A stretch of 64,000 nucleotides of DNA from Prunella strophiata (Eukaryota; Chordata; Aves; Passeriformes; Prunellidae). A model generated the notes under the pieces. The model ran no database searches, was not told the origin of the DNA, and worked only from the letters and a program-made list of their open reading frames with translations. The stretch covers positions 86,988,809-87,052,808 of the forward strand of contig JAZBQD010000015.1 in the NCBI GenBank assembly GCA_036583965.1, in the 5' to 3' direction. The position numbers were made by a program, and so were the translations under genes. Positions 25,344 to 36,300 of the stretch are shown here, piece by piece. Every line of letters starts with the position of its first letter. Positions within the stretch are counted from its first letter, which is position 1.

Positions 25344-25353
25344 GGGACTTTCC
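25344..25353 (+). promoter_or_regulatory. HIVEP1: Exact kappa-B decamer GGGACTTTCC
   Basis: GGGACTTTCC is the classical NF-kappa-B site of the immunoglobulin kappa enhancer. The HIVEP zinc-finger family, including HIVEP1 itself, is known to bind this type of sequence. It lies about 160 bp past the CpG island and about 2 kb upstream of the start-codon exon. It could mediate NF-kappa-B control or self-regulation, but one decamer may also be chance. Confidence 0.4.
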
Positions 25354-26639
25354 CAGTCGAGCCAGAGGAGAGGGGGGGACTGGGGCTCAGGGAGTGCTGG
25401 TCGCTTCAAGCCATCCAGGCACTTTTCTCCATTTTCAGTTCGTGCCCAAGACCTGGAAAATGGACCTGTTAGCATAAGGTTTTATTTAATTTCTAAATAT
25501 TTCTGTTATGCTTGCAGATAAAGTGGTATGAGTTAACAGCTTGACAGGCACTGTACTCTGTTTCGGATTTTTTCTGTCTTTTTCCTTCAACGTGCAGTAA
25601 TACCCCAGTGAAGAATCATTTAGTCAGAATAACATTTTCAGCTTTCCTTTGTGTCAGTTGCAGCAATTTTTTTTTCTCCTGTTTGGGTCTTTTTATGCAG
25701 CAACAGACAAAAGAAACATTAAAAATTAATGATTATATTCCTTAACAGTATGTAGAGTGAAGGGGTGGTTGCAAGTAGTCTGTTTTAACTGGGTTTGAAT
25801 TAAATTTTCACAAAAACTGTGGTTACCTTGAAAAAGCAATGTAAGTGCCACTAAAATTAATACTTACAACAAATGCTAAAAATTCTACATCCTTCCTCCT
25901 TTGAACAGCTGTCCTTAATCAATTTGCCAAATATATTAGGGGCCATTCCAAAGTTCATATAGCTTTTAGAAAAAGTCTTCCTAGTGTTTACTAAAAAGAA
26001 AAATCTATTAACATGAACTAGAATTACTATAAAAAGAAGCAGAAACTTGGTATTTTTAAATTTTGTTTAGATGGAAGAGTGTAATTACACCAGTCATTTT
26101 CTTCTTTAAATTCTTGTGTGTAAGTAGCTTTCCATAGGTCTTTGAGAGATTTCACATCCTGTATCAGAAATTGAACAAAATGCTCATTAAACTGTTAACA
26201 ATTCCTAAGAATGTTTGAAAAGTAAGAAAGTGAAGGTAGGTCAAGAGCTAGTGTGATTCTCGGCTGTACATTGATATTTCAGCAGAAATAGTCCCATGGG
26301 GAATTCTCCCAAACTTACATGCTGAGTGTTAGGATTCTGTAGGTAATGTTACAAATAGGATGGTGCTTTGTGTGTTTGCCCTTCCCTCTGTACTTCCCCC
26401 ACCTGAAGCTGAAGATGTGTATCTGAAAGCCAGATGCCAAATTTTGTTTAATTTTTTTGCATTTATTTGCATGAGACAAGGTTTTTTGGAAGATGTTTTC
26501 TGGCTAGAAAACAGCTGACAAATGTGGAAAAGTGTTTTCGTTTTCTCATGCTTCCTGAGTAATCCTAAAAGGCGTTTCAGCCTCACGTGGTTTTCTTAAG
26601 ATACTGGAAGGCTTGACTCCATAAAACCTGTTGAGGAAT

Positions 26640-26900
26640 CCGTTCGGTGCAGGTTGTGCGGCTGCAGGTTGAGCTCTGGGTGGCGGGAGCCCGGGGCAAG
26701 AGGCCGGGAAGTGGTGCCGATGCTTTGCACAACAAAGGGCACGGGGATCTGTGTCCCTGCCCGGGGACAGGGACACAGCAGGAGCCCAGGACTCAGCTGG
26801 AAGACTCCCGACTCTGGCACGGAAAAGACTGGGAGGCTGTAAAAGCCCGGGGGATCCTTGAGGATCCCTCCTCTGAGACACCAGCTTGGGCTGCTGCTCT
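26640..26900. other. Small GC-rich, CpG-containing patch with a 10-bp inverted repeat
   Basis: CpG-containing sequence (TGCGGCTGC, GGCGGGAGCCCGGGGC, GGCCGGG, CCCGGGG, GCACGG) rises from an AT-rich intron about 340-600 bp before the start-codon exon. A perfect 10-bp inverted repeat, TGTGTCCCTG (26750-26759) and CAGGGACACA (26768-26777), has an 8-bp loop. It could be a second promoter or an enhancer. It has no recognised coding content, although frames of 93 codons (plus) and 141 codons (minus) cross it. Confidence 0.35.
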
Positions 26901-27237
26901 GTTGTTGCACCGTGAAAAAATTACTTAAAGGGACCAGGGATCTGGGACTGTGCTGTGGGAAACGTGGCTTGAGCCAGCAAGGAAATCTTGTCTGACTGTG
27001 AGAGTGGAGAGTGGGAGTCAAGCCTGCTGTGAAGAGAATTCGGTCCCAGCAGTGTAACTCTGGTGGTCGGAGTGTGGCTCCTGGGCTGTCAGACAGGAAA
27101 GTTTCCTTAGCAAATCATAGGTGCAGAAATATTTCTTGTTAATTTCCATAGTCATTTGAGGATGAAAGGGATCAGATAGGTATCTTTGTTTTTCTTATTG
27201 ATGCCTACATCTCATAACTTTCTCTCTGTTTTTTTAG

Positions 27238-27345
27238 CATACGGATTAACTGAGCCCTTTGACAAGTTTATGGAGCTGCCATCTCTCTGCTTGCTGTTCT
27301 TTCCGTTTCTGAGAGGAGAAAGTGGTGCATGAGATTAGAGGAAAA
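27238..27345 (+). other. HIVEP1: HIVEP1 5' UTR part of the start-codon exon, with two upstream ORFs
   Basis: This non-coding part follows the acceptor at 27237. The main frame has stops upstream of the ATG (TAA at 27247, TGA further on), so the ATG at 27346 is the true frame start. uORF1 is 27270-27332 (20 codons plus TGA). uORF2 starts at 27329 within ATGA, overlapping the stop of uORF1, and ends with TGA at 27380-27382, so it overlaps the main start codon in another frame. The uORF2 context is GTGCATGA, weaker than the main AAAAATGC with A at -3. These features suggest translational dampening by leaky scanning. Confidence 0.75.
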
Positions 27346-27385
27346 ATGCCTCGGACAAAGCAGATACATCCCAGAAATCTGAGAG
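27346..27385 (+). CDS. HIVEP1: HIVEP1 first coding segment (13 codons plus one base)
   Basis: HIVEP1 is a very large nuclear C2H2 zinc-finger transcription factor (MBP-1/PRDII-BF1, vertebrate Schnurri family). It binds kappa-B-type GGGACTTTCC elements in enhancers and takes part in BMP/SMAD and inflammatory gene control. Seen here: ATG at 27346, then PRTKQIHPRNLR, followed by donor GTATGT at 27386. The 13 residues match the start of HIVEP1 as I remember it, and the phase-1 junction leaves G, which would give Asp or another G-codon residue on joining. No zinc finger is encoded here; those domains are expected in distant 3' exons, chiefly one giant exon. I searched to 64000 for a next exon continuing with a lysine/glutamate-rich helix and found none. 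The start is supported by upstream in-frame stops and A at -3. The assignment rests on a short peptide plus exon architecture. Confidence 0.82.
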
Positions 27386-30300
27386 GTATGTAGCTCTCAG
27401 TTGAGAAGGAAAAGCTCTTGGGAAGCTCGGTTGCAGTTTCAATTATGAGGTTAAAGGAATATGTATTTAAGAAGTTGGTTTTGTTCCAAAAGTAGTTTGT
27501 AAGCAAGTTTTAGGAGTTGGCTAAAACTCCATGAGACCGCTCTAATTTTCACAGAGAAATAACTGGAACATGTCCTTATTCTTGCAGTCTATGTACTTGA
27601 CAGCATTCTTGATACTCTCCAGCTTACAGCAATAGCCAGCATGAACTTTGAAAAAGCAAAGGAAGAAGCAGTTTCCTTATCAGAGAATTTACAGTTGAAA
27701 TACAGGGGGAGGTGGGAAATGGGTGTGACATGGCAGAGCTTGACGTCTGGCAGCCGGTAGTTGTTTTTCTTTTATAGTTGTCAGTTTGGCTTGCTTTTGA
27801 GAGGATCAAAACCTCCTCCCATGCATGGCTTCTCACTGCTTATCTATCACCTGTCACCCATGCTACCTTGAGCGTTGCTAGGTTTGACCTTGGTCTCCTT
27901 GCTCTCCTGCCTTTGCACTGCCACATGGTAGCTTGGCTGTAAGGGGCAAGCAGGCGAGAAAGCTGCTCTGCAAACTGGCAAGCTCACATGTCCTGGCATT
28001 TCCTTGAACAAAATCCCAGTGCACTTTATCAAGCCTGTATGAACGTGAGGAATCTGATCCTATGGATATTTGTTACTGCCTTGGTAGAAGTGGTCCCTAG
28101 AGGAATTAAATGAGAGGGAAAATGCAGGTCAGTTGATGAGCAGACATCCGTGTTGAGGGAGAGCACGCTTCCATCCCCGCCCTTTTACCCAGCTTTTGGG
28201 AGAACATGCTTCCACCTGCACCCTTACATGTAGCTGTCATCAGCTTTTTTCAGGTTAATTTTACAGTTGCAGTATGGAAGCATCCCTTCAGAGGAAAAAA
28301 GCCATTACAAAACCACAAACATCAACATAAAGCTTTAGGGGCAGGAACAGCATTTGATTCTGGTTTTAACTTTTTTATGTCAAAACACAGCAAACATTCT
28401 CATGTGCCTCAGTTAGTTTACAGTTGAGAGTCTCTCAAGGGCTTGTGCATACAGCTGTATCTGAGGCCTCGTGTTTGCAGACTGTTGTCATTGCTACCAC
28501 TAACAATCTCTGCTGGAGAAGACATTTTTGCAGTGTCTTTATTCAGGAAGTGCTGAGTAGCATTTTGGTGTGATGGATAAACCTCTCTCACAGATCAGGA
28601 ATTTTACATTTCTCCTTCTTACTGGATGTGAAGTAATAAATCAGAGCTGAGTTTTCAATATTGCTGCTTACCAAGTTGCTGACATAACTGAGCTTATGTT
28701 TTCTGATCAAATATGAGAGTGATCTAATTTTAGTACTCTGACTGATATCTACTCTTGTATTGCTTGAAACTTAATAGGAGTTAAATCTATTGTAAAGCTC
28801 TCTATTCACTTAAATAAATAATTTAATTAAACTTTTTAATTGTGTAAGAAATTAGTTGCCTTTTTTCCCTTGCATAATTTCTCTAGTCATTTAGCTTTTG
28901 TCAACCCCATTATGGTAGCTTTCATCAGTTCTTATTTTTCTACAACTAATGGAGTTCTTGAATGAATTGAGGTGGGTTAAATGTTGGGAAGGGAAATAGC
29001 AGTATATACAGCAAGCCCATAGTTAGAAATTATGTTGGAACAGCTCAATGATTGTCAGAACTACACAGGTTGCTGTAAACTTCAACACCTTGTGAGCAGA
29101 TATTGCTACTGTCATGGGTTGTTAGAGGTGAAGTGATTTGAAAAATCAGTTTACTTCTCATTAGTTATACACTATTTCCATTTCTAGTCTAGATAATGAA
29201 GAAAACTGGATTTCACTTTCTTTAGTCTCCTTATCAGTCCCCAAGAGCATTGCAGAAAATACTTGCTTCAGCCCTCAGTTTGTGCTGGAACTTGGGGAAA
29301 CTGAAAAGTTTCACAGGTCTGTTTTCTGACAGCTAATTTTTGCGTATGCAATGTTAGACACATCTTAAATTGATACTATTAATTAACCATTAATACTTTT
29401 TAAAAAGGGTGGTTTAGCATGTGGTTTAATCCATGGTAATTGGTGTTGATGAAAACTAAGTGTGCAAAAAAATAAATGGATATGGTCGAAGGTGAAACTC
29501 AGCAGACTTGGCAACCAAAAAAATATTATCTGTAACATTTGAAAGACGAAGGTGTAAGATTAAGTAACCTGTGTTTTTACAGGTTTTTAGGTTAAAAGCT
29601 ATTTTTAAGTTGTCTAAACCTGATTGTCACCTTTTGTACTATGTACAAAGAACACTCTATGGCCTTACCTGGCTTCTCCTTTCCTGCTGCCAGCTCCTCT
29701 CATTGCCCCATAGCAATCAAATTGCCAACAGCTTTAACTAGACTTGCTCAGAGCCCATCAATGTTTAACTTTTTTGGATATCACTGTTGAACAACCCTTG
29801 AGACTCTCTATGCTGTTGTGCATTAGATGAGTTATTTGGGTTGCACTTGCAGTCCAAATCAGCCTGGAGAATAAATAACCAAGTTCAAGAACCTAAAGTA
29901 TTTTCCCTTAAAAAAACCCTGCACAATCCCTCTCTCCCTTCGTGCCAAGAAAACACACAGGAGAAAAACCACCATAGAGATCCCCCCCACACACTCCCAT
30001 TAGTTAATTTGAGGTTTGCTGCAGTGTAGGAATAAGTTTTGAAGGTTTTAATATTGGCTGTGTTTACTGTAAGCAACGTTATTGTCTGGGGAAAATAAAG
30101 TAACATTGTTTAATATAGAGAGCTAAATTTAAGATTTTGTTAGGAAACCTTAAAGCTCTTTCTTTGTTTTGTGTCATGGCTTGATTTTGCTCATTTTGTA
30201 TATTCTGTGAAATCTGACAGCCTTTGGCAGAAAAGCTGCAGCCGCAAAGTGTTAGGATCAGTGAAGATCCTAATATTCTGAAGATTTCACTGTCTTTTAT

Positions 30301-33300
30301 CCTGAAGACTTTACTGTCTGTTTGTAGATGATTCAATATAGTGCTGTACTGACCTGATTTTACAACAGGAAAAGAAACCTATATAAGTAAGGTGGGGTAT
30401 GGGAAACATTATTTTGCAAATAAAAACTAATCTAATTGGTTGGCCATTTGTTTTCATGAATGTATGAGTGACATAGCTTTGATGCCTGTTTGCATCTGAA
30501 GGAGCATGTTGAATCTGAAGGCACCAATAAGGCATGTGCTGTGCTGCCCTTGTTTCATTAGGTTATTTTGCCACATCAGCCTTCTCTGCTTCTCACTGCA
30601 AATCCCTCCCTAACGTGAAACATGTTGCCATCACCAGTGGGCTGCTTTGGTAAGAGGAGTCATGCACAATGTCAGGCTGAGTCTCCTGACCAACTTGTTT
30701 TCATCCCCAGCAGTGGGTCTGAGTGGCTAAAATTTGAGGGAAACTACAGTTTTCCAGGTCTCAGAGAAAGATGTGGATAGGATGCATGGAAGTTCTGGAG
30801 AGTGTTAAGTAGTTTGAGAGGTGGTGGCCAAAGGTATGTGTGTTAAAAGCCATGGCATGGGTGGTCCATCAGTGATGTGACTGAGCTGAGCTTATAAGAA
30901 GGTGTTCCTGTTGTTGTCCTAGTCTTTTAAATATTAAGGGTGTGTATTGTGTTGCTAATCAAAAGTATCATCATTCCTCCTTCAGAAAACAAAAAGGAAA
31001 ATATTTGCAAAAGGGAAAATATTTGTCTTGCTCAGACACCCAGAGGTCTCATTTTCTTATTTTTCTTTACAGTTTTAGCTCACTAAAACTAACAAAAAGA
31101 CTCCCTTTGCATGTGGCTGAACCCTGTATTTACATGGCCAGTTGATCCACGTGTGTAACTAAACATTTCACGGAATCTGTAATGTATTCCCAGAAGTACA
31201 GTTACATTAGAGAATCATGCTTTTAGCAGGGCTGAGTGGGCTTGGTTTGTTGTCAGATGGTTGTGAGGATATAGAAGGAAAAACGGCTCATGTTTTTGTT
31301 TACTTAGAAGTACCCAATTGCAGAGTTTAAAATGAAAAGTTTTGTTATGTGTACCCTGTTTAGCACAGTGCTGTGATTCACCAAAACAAAACTGTAACAA
31401 ATATTTTGAATTTTGTCTCTTTCTAGATAAGCTTTCTGTTATTCTTTCAGAAGACAAGTTGTTGCTGTTTTTCCTTCTCAGTCAAGTATTTCTCTTTGGA
31501 AACAATGGCAGACAGGCCCATAATGTTCAACAGCCGCTTCCAAATCTTCTAGCGCTTTTGCATTTGATAAGAAAATGCAAGTATAATACGAGTAACTTTG
31601 CTGAATAGGTTGATAGCTTTGCAGTACTCTAAAAAGCATGCTTAAGTTTGCTGGAAAGCTGTGTATGTAATGGCCTTAAAATGTCCAGAAGAGCTAGGCA
31701 TTTTCTGCTTCTCAAGTGTGAGTTAGCAAAGTCTCTTCATGTCGTTTTAAGATTGTAATGTGCTTTTAGTGCTGAAATAGGTCTGTCTACGTTGAAAGCT
31801 GACAGATTGATATTCCTTATTAGTGTTGGTTGTGTAGTCTGGATAAGTTATGAATAGATTCGTGTGCTGTGCTTTATTCATGATTTTCATCAAATGACTT
31901 AATAAAAATATTGAGCTTTCTCAAGGCTTGCTTCTAGAATTTGTGCTTGCTTGAGTCTAAAGAAGTTTAAAAGCACACTTGACTTTTGGGTCTTTGTATT
32001 ATTTCTGAGATAAAAATGATGCTCTAATTTAGGATGTTCCAGAGGGGCTGCTGGTGCAGTATTAGTACATCAGAAGTGCTGGTGGTCTGCACTTTGTAGC
32101 TTACTTGTGGGAATCTGTAAAGGTGTTGCGTATGTGTCTTCCCTAAGTTTCTGGAGCAAGAGAGAGACAGGTGGAACAAGAAGTCAGAGTTTTGACTTGG
32201 TGGCTTCGCTACAGAAAATATCCCATGATTTGGCAGCAGTTTTTGTTTCTGTATATCAGATAGTTCAGTATAATTTCTTCTACAAACCAAATCTGAGCTC
32301 CAGACGTCTCTCGAGAAGGTAGAGAGAATGCATGGCTCTATTGATCTATCACCAGCTGGAGTACCAGCAGATCCACCTGTAGTGCAGTGAACAGACAGAT
32401 TTCTTGTTGACCACACAAGTACTCTCTTCCTGTGTGTCTTGAGTTTCTCATTTGGGATGTGGAAGGAATAGTGTTTCTTTTTATTCTTATTTTTTGTTTT
32501 ACTGGTTAAAGGTGTAAGATCTTTACTCTGTGTTTTATGGTGTGTATGGTGCATCATCTTGCAAATTAGATATTATTGTGCCTGATGACCTTAAATTTTA
32601 TTGTAATGTGAATGTAATAAACTGTCCCACATACTCCATGGTGTAAGAAAGGCTATGTTTAAAGCTGCAATTTGCCACCTTTTCCAGTCACCTCTATTGC
32701 TCCTGTCTCATTGTGCCGCGTTCCCAAATTTGATCATGTGTTTTCAGCGGGGTGTAGACCTATTCACTGCAGGATGGTTGGGATCTTGTGTCAGTAGCCA
32801 CAGCTGATGGCCATAAGTCTTTTGAGAGTGGATTGCAAGAGGGGAAGGAACAGTAGGGTGGATAACACCGGTCACTGTTGCCTTGAGACAGCTGTGTTGA
32901 ATTTCTGCCTTTACCACTGAGTTTCTTGTGTTGAGACGGAGAGATTGTTACACCAGACCTGTGCAGCCACCCACTAATGGTGAGTGCTGCACTTTGCCTT
33001 GAGAGACCCAGGCACAAGTTCGGAGTTTATGCAACAACAGTTGTTCCACTGTGGTGACAGTTTGGTGCAAAATACTGCAAAAGTGCAAGGTACATTAAAA
33101 AAAAAATTATCAATGTCTAGGTGATGTAAACTGAAGACCCAAAATTAACCAACACTTTTGGCACATCTTGTAATCTCTCTCTGTCTCTTAATCTCGCTAT
33201 GCCTCTGTTTTCTGCTGTAAACTGAAGATACCAGTTCCACATCAGCTTTTAATGACTCAGAATATGAAGTTGTTAGTGTTGTGAAGCAGGCACTCGGTGG

Positions 33301-36300
33301 CTAAATAACGGAAAAGATGATGAAGAAGCTGGTAGTAAACAGAGCCAAGCAGTGAGCGCAGCTCAGTTTGCAACTGGCTTTGTTTGCATAAACTCCCTTG
33401 CTTTTGGCATCCTCCAACTTCTTGCTGCTTCACTTCACAATCTCAACATCTAGAAGGTGTTCTTAAAGCTTATTTCCTAGCTTCTAAAATACCAAACTAA
33501 AAACCCAAGACATTCCATCACATCGAACCACAAAGTTCTTCTGTGAGTCATCGACGTTTTGGGACCTCAAGCTGCAGCGCAGGTTTCTGTTGTGTGAGCT
33601 GGGCAGTGCGTGCTGGTGTGCCCTGCCTGGACCTGGCACAGAGCTCTGGAGAAAGGAATCTCTCCCATCAGTGAGTGTTTGTCATCATGTGTCAGAGTTT
33701 CACACTGTTGCCGAGAAAGCCCCTGAAACCAGGAGGGAATACTCACTGGCAGGAAAAGTTGCTATAGAGGAGCACCTTTAGTGTCATTTCCCAGTTGGTT
33801 TTGAGACTGGTTTAAGCCATTGCTGCTGGAAGAGGAGGTGGTGTAGTGTTCCTGCTTCCTGCCCAACTCAGGTGCTTGTTGCCCTTCTCACTTGTCTCTT
33901 TGCTGGCCCCCACCATGGAAGAAGTAGTGGTACCCAGAGGGTATGCCAGCATCATCTGGGTTGGCTTTTTGGACTGGGTTGGTTGTTCCCTGATGCTGTA
34001 CAGCCTTGCTGGAGCTGGTGGCAGTGGCAGACAGGGAGAGAGTGCAGAGGCAGGAGTTGCCTTGAGCCTCTTGCTTGAACTCATGGTGAAACTATGTTGT
34101 AAGCCTCTATTTGCCATCTGTGAGCAGCAGGCTTTTTTGAGCTTTAATTGCCCAAAAGCAGGTCTAGATTTTCATGAGGATAACAAAAGGTGTGTTCCCT
34201 GTTTCTGCTTTCTTTGCTTTGCTTTCCAGAACCCTCCTTCTCATGACACATTTCCAAACTTCACAAGTGATGCAGGTTCTTAATGGATGACTTTAGAATT
34301 TTATTATACCTGGTAAGCCAGCAGTTAACTGAAGCTGGTCTCAGCTGACACCTTAATGAAAAATTAAATAAAACACTCCAAAATTTAGCATAGAACTTTC
34401 ATTCAGAATAAAAAAAAAATCAGCTAAGATTTAACAAATTAATAAGGAGGTCCAGAAAACTAAACTTGATTGTAGCTGGCACTGACAGCTCTGAATATGT
34501 ATAGATTTTTGCATATTCATGCTAAATATTGGGAAAAGAGAATTGGGATAATATAAAAAGAATCTGCTGGATGTAGACCATGGTGAAAATAGGTGCTTTC
34601 AGAGGGAGTTAAAATAACATGAAGGAGGAAGGTGTAAGAATGGTATTCCAGCTAACAAGGTTGCAAAGAAATACCTGCAAGAATGTTGATAAAAATAAAA
34701 GAATGGAGGAAGGATCTTAGTCCTGCTCTTTTGCTTTTGGGAAACAACAAATTGTATTTTTATGGAATAGAAAACCATTATAATTGCAGTTAGATATCAG
34801 TCTTGAGCTGGAAAGGAATGGTCAAGGGTAATGTCAAAAAAATTGAATTCCTATGGAAACAAAAAAGTAGCAGTGAACTGAGACTTGAAAGCTATGTATA
34901 AGCCAGTTTAGATTTCTTTCAGAATTCAGTGAAGTGGAAACAGTGCACGTCTTTAAGTCTGCATCACCTTTACATCTGTATCTTCTTTATTGCTAATTGA
35001 GCGTGGAGTAAGAAATGCTACAGAATTTGACATTTGCTGAAGCACGAACTCCAGCGTGTTAGGAAGGTCATGAAGAAAATGGTAGTTGTGGAAAGAGATA
35101 CAAAAGTAAGATTTCAGCAGTTGTTCTTGCAAGTATTTCTATTACAGCAGGCAGTTGACCTTGGGATGAAACCAAGACCAGTCTTTTGAGACCACTGAAC
35201 AATTACATTTTCTAAGAACGAAGCTTTCTTATGAGCATTTAGGAGAATACAGCTTTTTGTTTAGTTTTCTGGGGGTTTTTTAAATCCTTGTATCTCAGAA
35301 TCGACATTTGGGTTGCTGTGTGTATCTTAGGTAGCTTTAAATGGCAGGAGGGTGTGTGTGTAGTTTGTGTTTGTGTGTAAAAAAACAAAATAACAAATGA
35401 TAAACCCAACAGCCACCACTAATATGTAACCATCTGAAAGAAACACGTAAATAGCGAAATTCCAGAGAACCTTGGTTAAGAGAGCCTTCTTGCATATTTA
35501 TGGTCAACTACATCTTAAATGGCTGTTTTGAAAAAGGCAAAGGCTTGTGGTGTCATGTTTTCACAATTGACTTTTTAGGGCTTCAGAACTATGCAATGCT
35601 TGTCTGTTGACTCCTGTCAGTATTTTCAAACTTTGAAGTCTTCAGTCCACTGGGCTTTGCAGTTGTGGTACTGTTACTGCCATGTCTTATATCCAGCCCA
35701 CTTAACTATCCAAGAACATTGTTACCATTTAAAAATACCTTGTTCTAATTAATTCTCATTAATAAAAATACCAGAGGAATAAATAGCAAATAATAAATAA
35801 TAAAGCTAGTGTTACTATGCTTGAAAGAGCTTGTGTCCCAAATACTTGCCTGCTGCTCCAGGTGAGGATTCTTATCTGTGGAAAGAATTCCCAGTCTTTA
35901 GCTGGGCAGACAGGCATGCAGGACCTTGGGCAAGGAGCTCAGTACAACACAGTTGCCTGTATGTTAGGTGGGAGCATCTGTTTGACCTAACCCTTTGCAA
36001 AATTGTTGAAAAGATGAGAGCTGTTTTTTTCCTAACCAGTCAGTTGCTACCTTCAAAACAGTCACTCATAGCCCACCTTAATGTATTCAGGAAACTTTGC
36101 AAAAGACTTTGTTCTGAGAGTTATGTTGTTCTGTTTTGGTTTTTAATGCAGGAATTGTTCCCTTTCATGGTGTGTATTCCGAGTTTCTTCTTCCAATCAG
36201 ATATTTTGATTTCAAATTGCAAACTGCTGTAAATATTTATGCTGGAAAGCATAAAGGAGTCTTCCTAGAGCCACACATTTTCAGAGAGCTGGTTATACAC

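Larger units (their letters stand above)
23042..27237 (+). other. HIVEP1: Probable HIVEP1 intron 1
   Basis: Bounded by the candidate donor GTGAGT at 23042 and the strong acceptor TTTCTCTCTGTTTTTTTAG ending at 27237. The first half is CpG island. From about 25.4 kb it becomes ordinary AT-rich DNA, with a GC-rich patch at 26.64-26.9 kb. It holds an exact kappa-B decamer at 25344. No other exon could be supported. The right boundary is secure; the left depends on which donor is used. Confidence 0.5.
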
